Part shown: one piece after another, positions 10,433-21,748 of the stretch
Numbering within the stretch: position 1 is the first letter of the stretch
Layout of the letters: every line of letters starts with the position of its first letter
Assembly: GCA_022457065.1 (NCBI GenBank)
Contig: JAJGBQ010000004.1
Coordinates: 2,046,001-2,110,000 of the forward strand
Source of the DNA: Curvularia sp. ZM96
Taxonomy: Eukaryota > Ascomycota > Dothideomycetes > Pleosporales > Pleosporaceae
DNA length: 64,000 nucleotides
Reading direction: 5' to 3'
The notes under the pieces: model-generated
What the model was told of the DNA's origin: nothing
The model's database searches: none
Seen by the model: the letters and a program-made list of their open reading frames with translations, nothing else
Translations under genes and position numbers: made by a program

Positions 10433-11304
10433 GGCTGAGAAGAACAGGATAGATCAGAGAAAGATTGACTTGGAGTTGATTGCAGGGAAATCTGCTGAAG
10501 AAGAACTGGTGTGATTAGGGTTCATGGTATGTTGAAGATGTACATTATATACTGTGCCTCCAAAGATGGCTGTGTTCATGCTGTAACTCACACCACGATC
10601 CTGCGACTCAAAATTAAGTCTTGATCTACACAGAACGTCTAGCTGGCAGGGTTAGCGCAACAAGCATTAGAGTTTCTACCGCCAGTTCAAGGGTATCACG
10701 GCGACTCTCGAGCCTGGAAAACGTCTACGCTTCAGTGTTGCGTCGGTGAGGCTCATCTTACAAGGGTAAGGCTGAAAAGCTCAGCCACAGCACCTTCAGC
10801 GCCAAGTGCATTAGTGCGTCCAAATGCAGCAATTAACAGATGACGTGACTTCTAGAAACAGCAGTTGAAAAGACGTCCAGTGTTCTCGGCGGCTGTAGCA
10901 TCTAGAAATAGATGGGAGTTGCTAGCTGAGCTTCCAACACTGCTGCTGTTGAATGGTCGCCGAATTGGACAAAACGAATCCTCCATCATCCATTACGAGG
11001 AGAAAGGACTCAATTTCACTGTCGGAGGTATGTGAAGGGTGGATTAATGTATGACCGCAAATGTGCAGGAGTGTTGTTAGGGGGACTAGGGTTAAGCTGT
11101 GAGTAAGATGGAAATCGCGTAGAGCAGCAGCGACGTATGACAGCGCGTCGTAGTGGCGTCTTAACCCCGATCGCACGCTTATCTCCAGAAAGCAACAACG
11201 CCACCACGCAACCAGTCCAGTCACTTTCACGCTTCTTATATCCTTGTCTTTGGCCTGCCACTATACACCTAGAAACACACAATGCGCTTTCGATCATAAG
11301 CACC
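10433..11304. other. Divergent promoter region
   Basis: About 870 bases between the secreted protein (-) and the Wss1-like protease (+). The only strong element seen is the TATA box of the minus-strand gene. The last 170 bases are open in frame with the protease but are read here as 5' leader. Confidence 0.45.
10544..10552 (-). promoter_or_regulatory. TATA element of the Lys-Pro secreted protein gene
   Basis: On the minus strand the sequence reads TATATAATG, about 115 bases upstream of the ATG. Confidence 0.4.
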
Positions 11305-12693
11305 ATGGTTCTCGGCTTCGAGCGCATTAACGAGCGCTCACAGCGTCCTAATGCCCACATCAACTTCATACGCACGCTCCCCGGTCCGACGTCTTCCACG
11401 GCCGAAAATATCCTGAACCGCGTCGCAGCCATATGCTATCCCTTCATGAAATCACACATGATTCTTGTGCAGGCGCTTGAAGAGTTTCCCTATAATACCG
11501 AGTTTGTTGGCCGCAACTTCAACGCGGGTGAGGTCATACAGTTGGTGCTGCGGGATCGAAATGGACGATGGCTACCCCAAAGAATGGTAGAGATGGTCAT
11601 GGTACATGAACTTGCACATTGCAAGCAAATGAACCACTCAAAGGCGTTTTGGAGTGTGCGGGATGCGTACGCGGCAGAGCTGAGGGCACTTTGGGCAAGA
11701 GGTTATACTGGTGAAGGGTTGTGGGGTAGGGGACGGGAGCTGGACACAGGCGCAATACAAGCTAGCGAGGGAGATCATATAGATGTTCCTGAGCATCTTT
11801 GTGGTGGCACATACGCTCGCAGGGGCGGGAAGAGGAAGCGAGGCGGAAAGGAGAAACAAACACTCACTTACGCGGAGAGAAAGCAGAGAAGGATACTCAA
11901 GAAATTTGGCGCAGGAGGGCAAGCTTTAGGCGCTGACAATGACACAAAAGTCAAACTCGAGAAGGGGGTAGAAAAGAAAGGTAAGCCGAGAGTCGCAGGA
12001 AGTGCACGAGGCCGGGACCTCAGAGCTGCAGCGGCTTTAGCACGTTTTGAGACTGCGAAAAAAGACGAAACTACCATCAAGAAGGAAGAAACATCTTCGG
12101 ACAGCGATACGGATGACGAGTTTGTTGAGGGAGATCAACATGGCGCAGCAGTAGACGTGGACGGGAAGAGCATGCTGGACGACAAAGGCCGCGCGCTTAT
12201 TAAGGTCTGCGAAGATGAGGACGACAAAGACGGCAACGCGAAGAGGGAGTTGGAGGAATTGCAAGGCTTTGCGCCTTTACCCAAAGTTCCGAAGGAGAAG
12301 TCCGCACCAACTATGAGCTCAAACAATTCACGACAGGCGCAGGCGACGACCAAGAGTTCTACAGCGACTGCCGCAATCAACTCTAAATCTACCCCACCAA
12401 AGAGTACATCTTCATCAATCATCTCACTCTCCGAATTATACAAGCGCCGCCCTGAGCCTTCACGTTCTACGCAGAGCCGTCCTCTTGTACCGCCTCGCAC
12501 CTGCACTTGTCCAATCTGTTCCCTCGAAAACAACGCTGAAGCACTTACTTGCAGCGCATGTGCCAACGTGTTGAAGAAGGAATTCGTTGTAGATTGCTGG
12601 GCATGCCAGAGTTCGGCCTGCAGAGGAAGTCAATACATCAATGCTGGAGATGCAGGCGTGTGTGGTGTTTGCGGATCAGCAAGGCAGAGGTGA
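11305..12693 (+). CDS. WSS1: WLM-domain metalloprotease, Wss1/SPRTN-like, 462 aa
   Basis: Wss1 proteases cleave proteins covalently trapped on DNA (DNA-protein crosslink repair) and are linked to SUMO and Cdc48. The WLM domain occupies residues 1 to about 200. The zinc metalloprotease site is HELAHCKQMNH (residues 101-111), fitting HExxHxxxxxH with catalytic Glu102. The middle part is basic, then acidic and disordered. The C-terminus has a RanBP2-type zinc finger (TCTCPICSLENNAEALTCSAC), which often binds ubiquitin-like modifiers, and a second Cys pair set (CWACQSSAC...CGVCG). The ATG at 11305 is chosen because the WLM domain begins immediately (MVLGFERINE); upstream in-frame sequence looks like leader. 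Single exon. It converges on the ApsB-like gene with a 303-base gap. Confidence 0.92.
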   Translation: MVLGFERINERSQRPNAHINFIRTLPGPTSSTAENILNRVAAICYPFMKSHMILVQALEEFPYNTEFVGRNFNAGEVIQLVLRDRNGRWLPQRMVEMVMVHELAHCKQMNHSKAFWSVRDAYAAELRALWARGYTGEGLWGRGRELDTGAIQASEGDHIDVPEHLCGGTYARRGGKRKRGGKEKQTLTYAERKQRRILKKFGAGGQALGADNDTKVKLEKGVEKKGKPRVAGSARGRDLRAAAALARFETAKKDETTIKKEETSSDSDTDDEFVEGDQHGAAVDVDGKSMLDDKGRALIKVCEDEDDKDGNAKRELEELQGFAPLPKVPKEKSAPTMSSNNSRQAQATTKSSTATAAINSKSTPPKSTSSSIISLSELYKRRPEPSRSTQSRPLVPPRTCTCPICSLENNAEALTCSACANVLKKEFVVDCWACQSSACRGSQYINAGDAGVCGVCGSARQR

Positions 12694-12996
12694 CAACCTC
12701 AATGTTTGTTGGAGTTATAGGTTGGGATTAGAGCAGCGAACATGATACCCCGTTTCATAATATGTATGCAGTTCGGAACGACCATAGCAATCCAACTAGG
12801 ACTTGCGCATATCATAACTTCATCATGTGCCACAGTAGGACTCTGAGACCTCCCAGCAACGCCCCCAACAAAATAATAGAAAGACCAGCCAACGATAATC
12901 TACACCATGCTGTGCATATCAAGGTTCCTTTCTCTCCCTTACACCTAAAACACCTTTCTATCTCAAACCCTAGTTGCTCTACGGATATTGCAAATT
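12694..12996. other. Convergent 3' region
   Basis: 303 bases between the tail-to-tail stop codons of the Wss1-like and ApsB-like genes; no further gene seen. Confidence 0.5.
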
Positions 12997-15900
12997 CTAT
13001 CTCGCAATTCTCAACTGCGAGCTTCCAGTACTCTTCTTCGCACTATGGGTGATGCCCATACCGACACCCCTTCGGCTATTCCTCTTCATGCTCTCCAATT
13101 TAGCCTTCAGTTGCTCGTGGATCTTCCTATTCTGCGCCCAGTCATCCGCAAACTTTTGCATACGGAGTGCAGCCACAACGGCGAGAGCCGCGGATTTGAG
13201 CGTAGGGCGACGCTCATGGATGGTAATGTCAGGTGTGATTCCCATTTGCGAGATGAGGTTTAGATCTTGTTGGTTACTGCAGCGATATCAGCTATTTATG
13301 TCGAGATGAACAGAGGAGAAATACAGAAACTTACCATTCGTTGTATGTGGAGATCTGCATGAGGAAGAATCTCTTTTGGTAACCGAGAGCCTCGCGGAAC
13401 GCTTCTGCACGTGAGCATCGTGCTCGAAGGAACTGAATTTGCTTGGCCAGGCCGTTGATCTCTTTGATGTGGCGTTTTGTGAGAGCTTCGGCTTGCTCAT
13501 CGAGGTCGACCGCGTCTTGATTTGCCTTTTGCTGTATCGCTCTCGACGATGCTTGGAGGAGACGGAGTTGTGATTCCTTCTCCCGAAGTTGTGATTGGAG
13601 ATCTTTCAGCTGACGCTCAAGCGATGACTGCTGGTCGCGCGCAGTTGACTTGGCTTCGGAGAGAAGTTTTCGATGTTGACTGTCCTTCTCGCGAATCCTG
13701 GATTCTAGATCGCGTATCTTGTCTTCTAGTTTAAGCTGTTGGTCACGTTGAGCTGCTCGCGATTCGGATTGTAGCTCGTTGTTTTGACTCTCCTTTTCAC
13801 GGAGCATTGACTCCAGAACGCCAATTTTCTCTTCGAGCGCGGCCTTCTCTTCAGCGACTTCATCTGCGTCATCTTGGAGTACTGCTATTTCTTCCTCATA
13901 GTCTTCCTTCTCGCGATTTGTAACATCCCTGAGCTCTTCTAGTGCCTCTAGACGCTCCTCTGCTAGTCGCTGGAGACGTTCAATTTGACTTCTCTGTGAG
14001 TCCATTTGTTCACGAAGGTCCTCCAGTTCGTTATCCCTCTTACGAACAATGTCTTGCATGACATCAATCTGTGTATCTGGCTCATCGGCGTGGCTTCGTA
14101 AGGCATCAAGCTCGGCTTCTCGCTCGGATAGCGTTCGTCGTGCGGTTTCTAATTCCCTCGTTCGATCGCCAAGGTCACTCTTGAGCTGTTTGAGATCTTG
14201 GAGCGTCGCTTCCTGTGCTTCAACCTTCCGTTGTAGCGTCGCCATCTCGCGGTCACGAGCTTGTAATGTGGACTGAACATGAGCTAGGTCCCGAGAAAGC
14301 GCGTCTCGTTCACGTGTCATTTTCTGGAGAGCCTCGATCTGTGAGTCTTTACCGGATACGGCAGACCGGAGGTTGCGCATCTCGTTTTCCATGTCGTTGC
14401 GTTCCTTACGAAGCGTTGCAACCAACATATCGCGGTCACTGTTACCTCTGCGCAATGCCTCCACTTGCTCGTCTTTGCTGGACATCTTAGAAACTAGGTT
14501 GTCACACTCACGACGAAGGTTGGCCAATTCGCGGGAGAGAGAATCGCGTTCTTGCCTTGCATTGTTCAGCGCCTGCATTTGAGCGTCCTTGCTGCTAAGG
14601 TTCGCACGAAGACCAGTGAGTTCCTGTGTAGCATCGTCACGTTCTCTGCGTAATCGTTCCAGCCCACCCAAATCGCGGTCCTTTTGAGTGAGGTCACGTC
14701 TTAGCTGCTGAAGTTGTTGTTCGTAGGTTGATACATCTTGTTGCAAGCGAGTAATTTGCTGCATCGCGTCTTGGTGTTTTTTGCGGAAATCTTCGAGCTC
14801 GTCGGCCCTAGACTCTGCAGCGTCAACTCGCGACTGCAATAATTCGATCTCAATGCCTTTTTCGCGGGTAATTTCCACGACCTTCTGTCGGGCGTCGTTT
14901 GCAGATTGCTGGGCTAGCTGAACTTGGTTATCTCCCTGCGATTCGGCAAGCTCCAAACGTTCGTGCAGCGCTTCCATTTCTGCCTGCGTTTCGTTCTGAA
15001 CCGTCTGAAGGCGTCTCTGTAATTCTCGAAGCTCGGTGTCCTTCTCGCGCTCGATCGACCGTAGGCGTTCCTCTAGCATAGCGATTTGTCGTTGCTTCTG
15101 CTCAGTTGCTTCATCAAGCTCCCGCTGTTTCTGTTCATCTGCTTCATCGAGCTCGCATTCCAACTCATCGACCTTCTCCTCTAGCTCGCGAATCGCCTTT
15201 TGCTTTGTATCTGTTGCCGAGTCCAATTTCGATTGTAGGGTGTTGATTTCGGCATCCTTTTCGCGTTCAATCGAGCGGAGCTGTTCCTCTAGATCCTCGA
15301 TCTTCTCATTTTGTTCAACAAGTTGACGCTCCTTTTCGGTAGTAGCATCTTTTTGAGATTCCTTGGCGGACCGCAACTCTTCTTCAAGTTTGGCGATGCG
15401 CTGAGCTTGTTCCTGGAGCTGTTGACCTTTTTCATTGTCGCCAGAAGATTGTGATTCCCGGGCTCTTTCCAGCTGCTCTTCCAAGTCTTTGATCTGCTCC
15501 TCATTTTCATCCAGCATCTGATCTCTTCTCGCAATTTCTGCTTGTGCAGTCTCCAGATCCGCATTGGCTTTGTCCAGCTCTTCTTCTGTACTTCTTGCCT
15601 CGTCCAATTTCTCCTCGAGCCGCTCAATCTCGGCAGCGCGCTCTTCAGCTAGCCGTCGGAGCTCGTCCATCTCTTCGCGCATTCCCTCATCTGCATGCCG
15701 CCGCTTGACTTTCTCCGCGTACTCTCGCAATTGCTGTTTGTAGTGGTCTAGCTCCTGTTCGGCGGCTTTGAGGTCTCGAGAGTAGTTCTTGATATCGCGT
15801 GACATCGCGACCTTCTCCGACTTGAGGTTGATGTTCTCTTCCATGGCTTCTCGGTTGAATTCTGGTCCCATCTTTTTGAGGTTTTCTTCGAGGAAATGAA

Positions 15901-16510
15901 TCTTGAGCTTAAGTCCAAAGTTTTCTTTGTCAATCTGCGCTAGACGCTGCGTGTAGTGTCAGCAAGGTTGAAATGATGGGCTCGTCACCTAACGTCAAGT
16001 GCCTCGGCGTATACGTACATCTTCTTGTTCTCTCAGTGTGAGTACATTACCGTTCCCACTGTCCATATCTCCTTCTGCTCTCCTCGGCAGTGCCATAGGT
16101 GTGCTCATAGTGCTGGAATTGGGATCAGGCACCTCCGTGCGATCGTCGACCGAATCGGCATAAGAACTTGACTGTATGTCGTACATGCTTGCTTCAGGCA
16201 GCGGTGTGTTGCTAACCTGAAAACCAGGCTTCATGGCTATGGGTGTTGTGATTCTTCCGTCGAGGAGGCCGTTGACTTGGCGTGTCCGATTCGCGGTCGC
16301 ACTCTTCAACATGGGGGTGAACTCGTTCTTTCCGCTCAGGTTACGTCGAGCAGTCAGCTGAGCTCGCGGTGTGCGCGCGCCGCCCATTTGTTTGAAGAGG
16401 TTGTCGCGGTCTGTTGGCGCATGGAATGTCTCTTCGATGCTGAACGAGGGCTCGTGGATGCGTGTCATGTCGCCGGCCTCTGTACGGGGCGTCTCGAGTA
16501 GGTGCGCCAT
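12997..16510 (-). CDS. apsB: Microtubule-organising centre coiled-coil protein, ApsB/Mto1 family, 1127 aa
   Basis: This protein nucleates cytoplasmic microtubules with gamma-tubulin at spindle pole bodies and septa and supports nuclear positioning. Exons on the minus strand: 16510-16019, 15946-13335 and 13276-12997 (introns 72 and 58 bases; phases 0 and 2). The first junction completes the centrosomin motif 1 (about residues 157-190: LREQEDRLAQIDKENFGLK and following), the gamma-tubulin complex-binding element of Cnn, Mto1 and Pcp1. Residues about 190-990 are nearly continuous coiled coil, with repeated heptads rich in Glu, Arg, Gln and Leu. The last junction completes a conserved C-terminal segment (FLRARCSRAEAFREALGYQ, then YNECNQQDLNLI) typical of the Mto1/Spc72-type targeting region. 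The N-terminal 150 residues are Ser/Thr/Pro-rich and disordered. It is divergent from the SGT1/ECD gene (391 bases between starts). Confidence 0.9.
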
Positions 16511-16901
16511 ATTATAAGTATGTTTCCTATTGCCGCATGTGTGAAAGGAATGGGAGGTCTTCGGTGACGCGCACTTCCAGTAGTGTCGACTTTGGTGTGC
16601 CTCTTCGGGATACTTTGGATGTTGTTTGTTTGGGGCGCTCGGGCCTTGCAGGGATGCTGCCCGCCGCTAGCCGAACGCGACAAGATTCGAAAATCGCGCC
16701 GCGTTCAGTCACGTGTTCCGACTTTGCAGCCTCCATCAAAGTCTCCACCTTGAACTCGTCTCGAATGCGTCATCGAGGTTTGCGCATCAACCGTGGTGAA
16801 AAACGACAAAGTGAACGATACATCTCTATTGCTTCCATATTTTGTCTCCGACAAGTGCCGCATTAGGATAACCATAACGATCAGCAGTAGGCATCTAAAA
16901 C
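16511..16901. promoter_or_regulatory. Bidirectional promoter, ApsB-like / SGT1-ECD
   Basis: 391 bases between two divergent start codons. No TATA box is apparent, in keeping with constitutive genes. Confidence 0.4.
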
Positions 16902-18845
16902 ATGGAGGGCCAACAGGACGATCTCAAGTGGTTTGGTGAGGGATTCGACGGATTTCCGAAGAAGCTGCCCGAAGATGTGGTAGAATACATGGTTTTTGTT
17001 ATAGACTCTAGACTTTCGGACATACAGACAAGAGAACGACTACAGGCCTTTCAGCGCGCACTCAACACACTGGAAAAGAAATTTTTGAAAGAGTACATTT
17101 GGCAACGCGACTCATTAAAACTCGAACTGATTCGCGAAGAACAACAATGGTTACTCCGGGGTCAAACCAACTATGGAGACAGTGTCGCTGATGAATGGCT
17201 GATTGTCTACTTCTTACGCGAGCTAAGCAAAGAATTCAAGGATGTTTGGATACGCATATACGACAGCGATGGGGAATTCCTCCTCATCGAAGCAGCGAAC
17301 GCACTTCCAAAATGGCTCACCCCGGAAGTCGCAGAGAATAGAGTCTGGATAAACAGCCATAGACTTCTTATCATTCCCTTGGGCAAAGAGGAAGACCCCG
17401 CCCCACTCTCCCAGAAGCAAGCCATAAAGATCATCCATGACACCCCAGGACGACCACAGCAGTATATCAAGGTTGAGAAGGAAGCATTCCATCGGTTGAA
17501 TGGTTACCCAGCTGCCATTTCAGACAACCAGCACCATGCAACAGTACCACTCCCAAGAAAGGTTGCCTACATCCTGCACTGCAACCCTTCATACATTGCT
17601 CCAGTAGTTGAGGCGTTCTACCTGCGCGATCCCATTTCCATACGTCTTGCTCAACCAAGTAAATCGAAAACGCCACTTGTGTTCCCGCCAGAAGACTTTA
17701 TCGACGTCAGTGTGCGCTTTACAAAAGTTCTCTATGCTCAGCTTCTTGGACAACACTGGGAGCCACCTCCGCCATGGGATACTGCACTAGAGCAGCTTAC
17801 AAAATCAGGAAAACCAACTGAGAAGGCTGAGATAGGTATCAAGATTACAGCCGGAATGCAAATGTTGCTTTCGCATTCTATCTACGCCTCCCGCAAGCCG
17901 ACACGCGAAATCGCTCTTTTACTTGAGGACCTTGAGAACGGCGATGATTCCCTTCCGACGGATGCCGAGATCGCTAACTGGCCGAAACGCGATGACGACG
18001 AAGGTTGGCTGAACATTGACTTCACCGAGTTCGAGAAAGAATTAGAAGGCAAAGGTAGTAAAACGAACGACGGCTTTGGCGATAAGAACGCGCAAGAGAA
18101 TCTCAAAAAAATGGTTGCTCGGTTCAACGATTTTCTGGCTGATAACGAAGCGGGCGCGGAAGGGGCAGACGGAGAGTTTGACCCTATGGACGAGGACAAT
18201 GACTCAGATGCCGGAGCCAGGGGGTGGGATGACCCTGAGGATAGCGATTCCACTATCGAGTGCAAGGGCAAAGGCAAATCCAAGGCAATGCCTAGTAAAG
18301 GCCAAGAAGACGATACAGATGATGAAGACGATGCCGCAGCTGATGCCGAATTTGCGGAGTACGAGCAGTCATATGAAAAGTTTATGACTCTATCAGCAGC
18401 GGAGAAAGCCATTCTTACTGACGAAGCACGGGCTTTGGCACGCGAACAAGACGCCGAGAAGGAAGAAGACGAAGAGATCCAGAAATTGAGCGAAATGATG
18501 GAGGCGGAATTGTTCAGCCATGGCGCTTTGAACATCAACCCAAAGTCAGATAACAAGTCAGGCTCAGCTCTTTCGTTAACTGGCAAAGGGAAAGGGAAAG
18601 CGAAGCTCCCAGAAATTGCGGACATGGAAGAGGACGTGGAAGAGGACGAGGATGACGATGAAGACGACAACTTGCTGGATGAGGATTACAACCTTGCGGA
18701 CAACATGTTGAAGGCTTTCAAGGGTCAGGCTGGATTGGCTGGGCCGGCTGGAAATATGATGAGGGCGATGGGCGTTCAATTTCCACAAGATGCTGATGAT
18801 GAGATCAAAAGTGGATCGTCCAAGCGCACGGGAGAGGAAAGGTAA
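16902..18845 (+). CDS. SGT1/ecdysoneless (ECD) family protein, 647 aa
   Basis: The family includes human ECD and a fungal protein named SGT1 (suppressor of gcr2; not the Hsp90 co-chaperone SGT1). It has been tied to transcription, pre-mRNA splicing and cell-cycle control. The conserved N-terminal half (residues about 10-330) starts with PEDVVEYMVFVI and has the characteristic DEWLIVYFLRELSKEF, WIRIYDSDGEFLLIEAA and LPKWLTPE blocks. The C-terminal half is disordered and very acidic, with Lys/Gly-rich islands (GKGKGKAK), as usual for the family. Single exon; the ATG at 16902 directly precedes conserved sequence. Nuclear or cytosolic location is expected. Confidence 0.9.
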   Translation: MEGQQDDLKWFGEGFDGFPKKLPEDVVEYMVFVIDSRLSDIQTRERLQAFQRALNTLEKKFLKEYIWQRDSLKLELIREEQQWLLRGQTNYGDSVADEWLIVYFLRELSKEFKDVWIRIYDSDGEFLLIEAANALPKWLTPEVAENRVWINSHRLLIIPLGKEEDPAPLSQKQAIKIIHDTPGRPQQYIKVEKEAFHRLNGYPAAISDNQHHATVPLPRKVAYILHCNPSYIAPVVEAFYLRDPISIRLAQPSKSKTPLVFPPEDFIDVSVRFTKVLYAQLLGQHWEPPPPWDTALEQLTKSGKPTEKAEIGIKITAGMQMLLSHSIYASRKPTREIALLLEDLENGDDSLPTDAEIANWPKRDDDEGWLNIDFTEFEKELEGKGSKTNDGFGDKNAQENLKKMVARFNDFLADNEAGAEGADGEFDPMDEDNDSDAGARGWDDPEDSDSTIECKGKGKSKAMPSKGQEDDTDDEDDAAADAEFAEYEQSYEKFMTLSAAEKAILTDEARALAREQDAEKEEDEEIQKLSEMMEAELFSHGALNINPKSDNKSGSALSLTGKGKGKAKLPEIADMEEDVEEDEDDDEDDNLLDEDYNLADNMLKAFKGQAGLAGPAGNMMRAMGVQFPQDADDEIKSGSSKRTGEER

Positions 18846-20488
18846 TAGCGGTTTCTTAGTGTGGGACGAAACTATCGTCAGTGTTGGCGTCGCACTAAGA
18901 TCTCAACGCTTCGTATTTTCGCTACACTCAGTATATCTGTTGATCTCTATTAGTCTTCATTCTAAATGAACGTTAAGGTTTGCATTCTGTTGGTTCACGC
19001 AATGCGACTTTTATGGCTTTTCTAGCACAATTTCCCCACGGATGCTTACCAATTTTGTGCATTGATTCTGAATATTTTCAGAGTCTTAACAGAGCCTTGT
19101 ACAATCCGCATCGTATCTGTACGCGATGAATCTCCTACGAAGGATTGACCCATAAGGAACATCAAGCAATTTTTCTCAATCTGGTTTGAATATTTGAAGA
19201 AGCTCGTCTGTAGAAGGGTGACCAGATCATTCCACCCACTCATGTCGCCTCAATTCGCAAGAGATGTAGGCGACAGCTTCGTTTTGCGAAACCATACTTC
19301 TTCATACCAATACACGATGCAGCCTGAACTACGGTAGTTAAATTTCATGTAGAACAATTGTCATTGCTGCATTATTGTAAGCCCTAGCAGTGAGCAATTC
19401 AGCTCTCGTACACTAAAAAGTAATCAAGAAGAATCCCCGCTTTTGCGTCGTGGTTCTTGGATCGCACGACGTTTCCAGGAAATTGACGACCTTTGCATAT
19501 TTCAATCTGCTCTTCAACTCTGGAGGCTGAATCTAGAATCTTCACTTCGCTCCGTCACATGAGAACGCGCAGCAAAAGTCAACTACCGACACCAACAAAC
19601 TACTAACAAACTACCTCCCAAAACATAGTTTTCGAAAACTGATTGAAATAGAGGGTCCAGACTGGGTAGCTGTGGTAGCTACAAACCATTATGTTCTGGG
19701 CCTCGTCACTCAGCTCCTCCCCAATCGCTCAAATCTTGATCTAGGCTGTTCTCCCGCAGCCTCCTCAGTTGTGTCGGATGCTGCCCCCAAAGTGCTGCGC
19801 CAATTCCCGCTGTACAGTGGCAGCCTAAAATTGCTTTTTTGAATCGAGAGCCAGCACATGATAGCCCCTTGAGATCGCTTAGGAGTAACCAATCACCACT
19901 TCCAAAAGCACACATGCTTTGTGAAGTCCTCGGTATAGATTCTTGGGACGAAACGTCACTCGCTTGTCATCAAAGCAAGTAGAAATCTGTTTGACGATCT
20001 TATGACAGCTCTTTCTACTTTTCCCTTTGTAATTCGCCACGTAACATTCACTTTCACAACAAGGTTCTGGTGTGGTTCTCTATTTTCCAATTTGGAAGTT
20101 ACCTGAGCCCGAGTGAGTGACTGCCGTTTCGCTCTCTTCGAATGTCGAACTCTCTGCACTGTTACCAGGTCTGCTAGAACAAATATATGAGTGGAAGCCT
20201 TGAGTGATAAACGTACCTGATGGTGAGGGGTAAAATAATATGATTTACTGAGCTTGTAGATGTGAGATCGTGTGTTAAAGCATTTGCGCGAAAAGATTCA
20301 ACAGGAATGCATATGTCGAAGGCGAAGAACTAAGTGTAAATTTTTGTATTGATTGCTGAGCTGCGAGCAAAGCTTTGACGAACAAGAAAGTAATACCAGG
20401 AGCTAACGTCCCCATGTCTGGCCACTTCAACAAAAAATCATCTATAAAGACCCTAAATTGTATGTAGCTCTGCTTTAGGGATACAGTC
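18846..20488. other. 1.6 kb convergent intergenic region, no gene seen
   Basis: This lies between the ends of the SGT1/ECD gene (+) and the rhodopsin-domain gene (-). Frames are short and featureless, and the composition is A+T-richer than the genes. Nothing tRNA-like or repeated was found by eye. Confidence 0.5.
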
Positions 20489-21748
20489 TCACGGAATGTG
20501 GGTGTCCACTGAAGAGCTGCTATCTTTTCGTATCCACCTGGTCCAAACAGAAGGGGTTTTAGAGGCGTTTCTCTCACCTCTCGTGCTTTCTTGATCCGTC
20601 AATCTTACTATACTGTCTTGACTCTTCGCCGATCCTTTGATGGTCTTGAGCTCTTGAAAGTCTGGAATATCATCGATGCCGGCAACTACAGGCCTGTTTT
20701 GTCGCGACGCCCAAGATTCACCGCGGTGTGCAAAGTGATGGAATAGTGGCCGGATGGTAGCGAGATTGGCAGCGACTACAGAAACACCGACTTCAACAGT
20801 GGACCAGAGTGAAATGTCCACAGTTGCATCTAGGCAGACGTGTTAGAACTTGACGGAAGATGTCCTCGATGTGTGCGGCTTACATAAAAAGTCTGGAGCT
20901 TTGAATGTCTCCACATATGGCATTCGCACAAGTGCAGCATAGCTTGCTCTATATTTTGTTAGCATGTCTTAGATTTACAAGGGGAATTCCACTTACATGC
21001 ATGCCAGCACCAAGAAGGGCGCTGTCAATATCTTTGTACGGCGATCGACTTGTAGCTTCCAGATCAGCCCGCCAACCAGGACTCCCCAGGCTAGATCGGT
21101 TCCCGCAGTCACAGCCCCGTAGAAGTATGTAGCTTTTATCATAATCTCAATGTCAAGACACCGGCCATTTGTATCGCCTTGCAATCGGGTCCAGAAGAAA
21201 GCGACTGGGAGACATTGGAAAACACTGAGGAAGAAGAAGCCAAAACCGACAACAGCTGCAAGCACCGTGATGATGTACGTAGTAATGCGAAAGAGGGGTT
21301 TGATATCTGCGATCCTCAGAAAGAAAAAGCCGGCGGATATCTTGGCTAAGGTAATTGAGCATGCGTATGCAAGGAAGCACAGCCACCAGCACTTGATGAA
21401 AAGTTAGACCATAAAACATTTTGAGAACCAACATAGACTTACACGCATGGCATGTACCGAGTCTTCGATCGATATCTCTGAAGTCCGTCGACCAGTTCCA
21501 TAATGAATGCCTGTCAAGAGGGTTCCAGTGTACCACATGTGAATGATCTAGTGGATTGTAAGCAAACTGAGAATATGGGGTTCACAGCTGAGAAGGCATA
21601 CGAATGCAAGAGCGATGAATGAATCATCATGACCCCAGGCCTTGACGATGCGTATGCGAACGAAACAGCGTAGTGCGAAAGTGATGATGCTCAATGCACC
21701 TAACAAGGCACATGGTATTCTTAATTTCTGAGGAAGTGGGAGTCCCAT
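20489..21748 (-). CDS. Rhodopsin-domain integral membrane protein, seven helices, 350 aa
   Basis: Minus-strand exons: 21748-21602, 21547-21443, 21391-20997, 20948-20884 and 20829-20489. All four introns (54, 51, 48 and 54 bases) have GT/AG ends, and the phases join into one frame of 351 codons. Seven membrane segments can be followed: near residues 11-30, 42-66, 85-110, 116-142, 160-188, 205-230 and 245-268. The arrangement, with CWWLCFLAY / TLAKISAGFFFLRI in helix 3 and DISLWSTVEVGVSVVAANL in helix 7, matches the large fungal rhodopsin-domain (PF20684, Pth11-like) family, often called putative receptors. There is no CFEM domain at the N-terminus. The cytosolic tail is about 80 residues, Ser/Lys-rich. 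Function is unproven for most members. No single long frame shows this gene, which could be missed without splicing. Confidence 0.85.

Noticed and set aside
17882..18670. Long Ser-rich frame on the minus strand
   Set aside because: It is the mirror of the acidic, Glu/Asp-coding tail of the SGT1/ECD gene; poly-Ser antisense frames are expected there.
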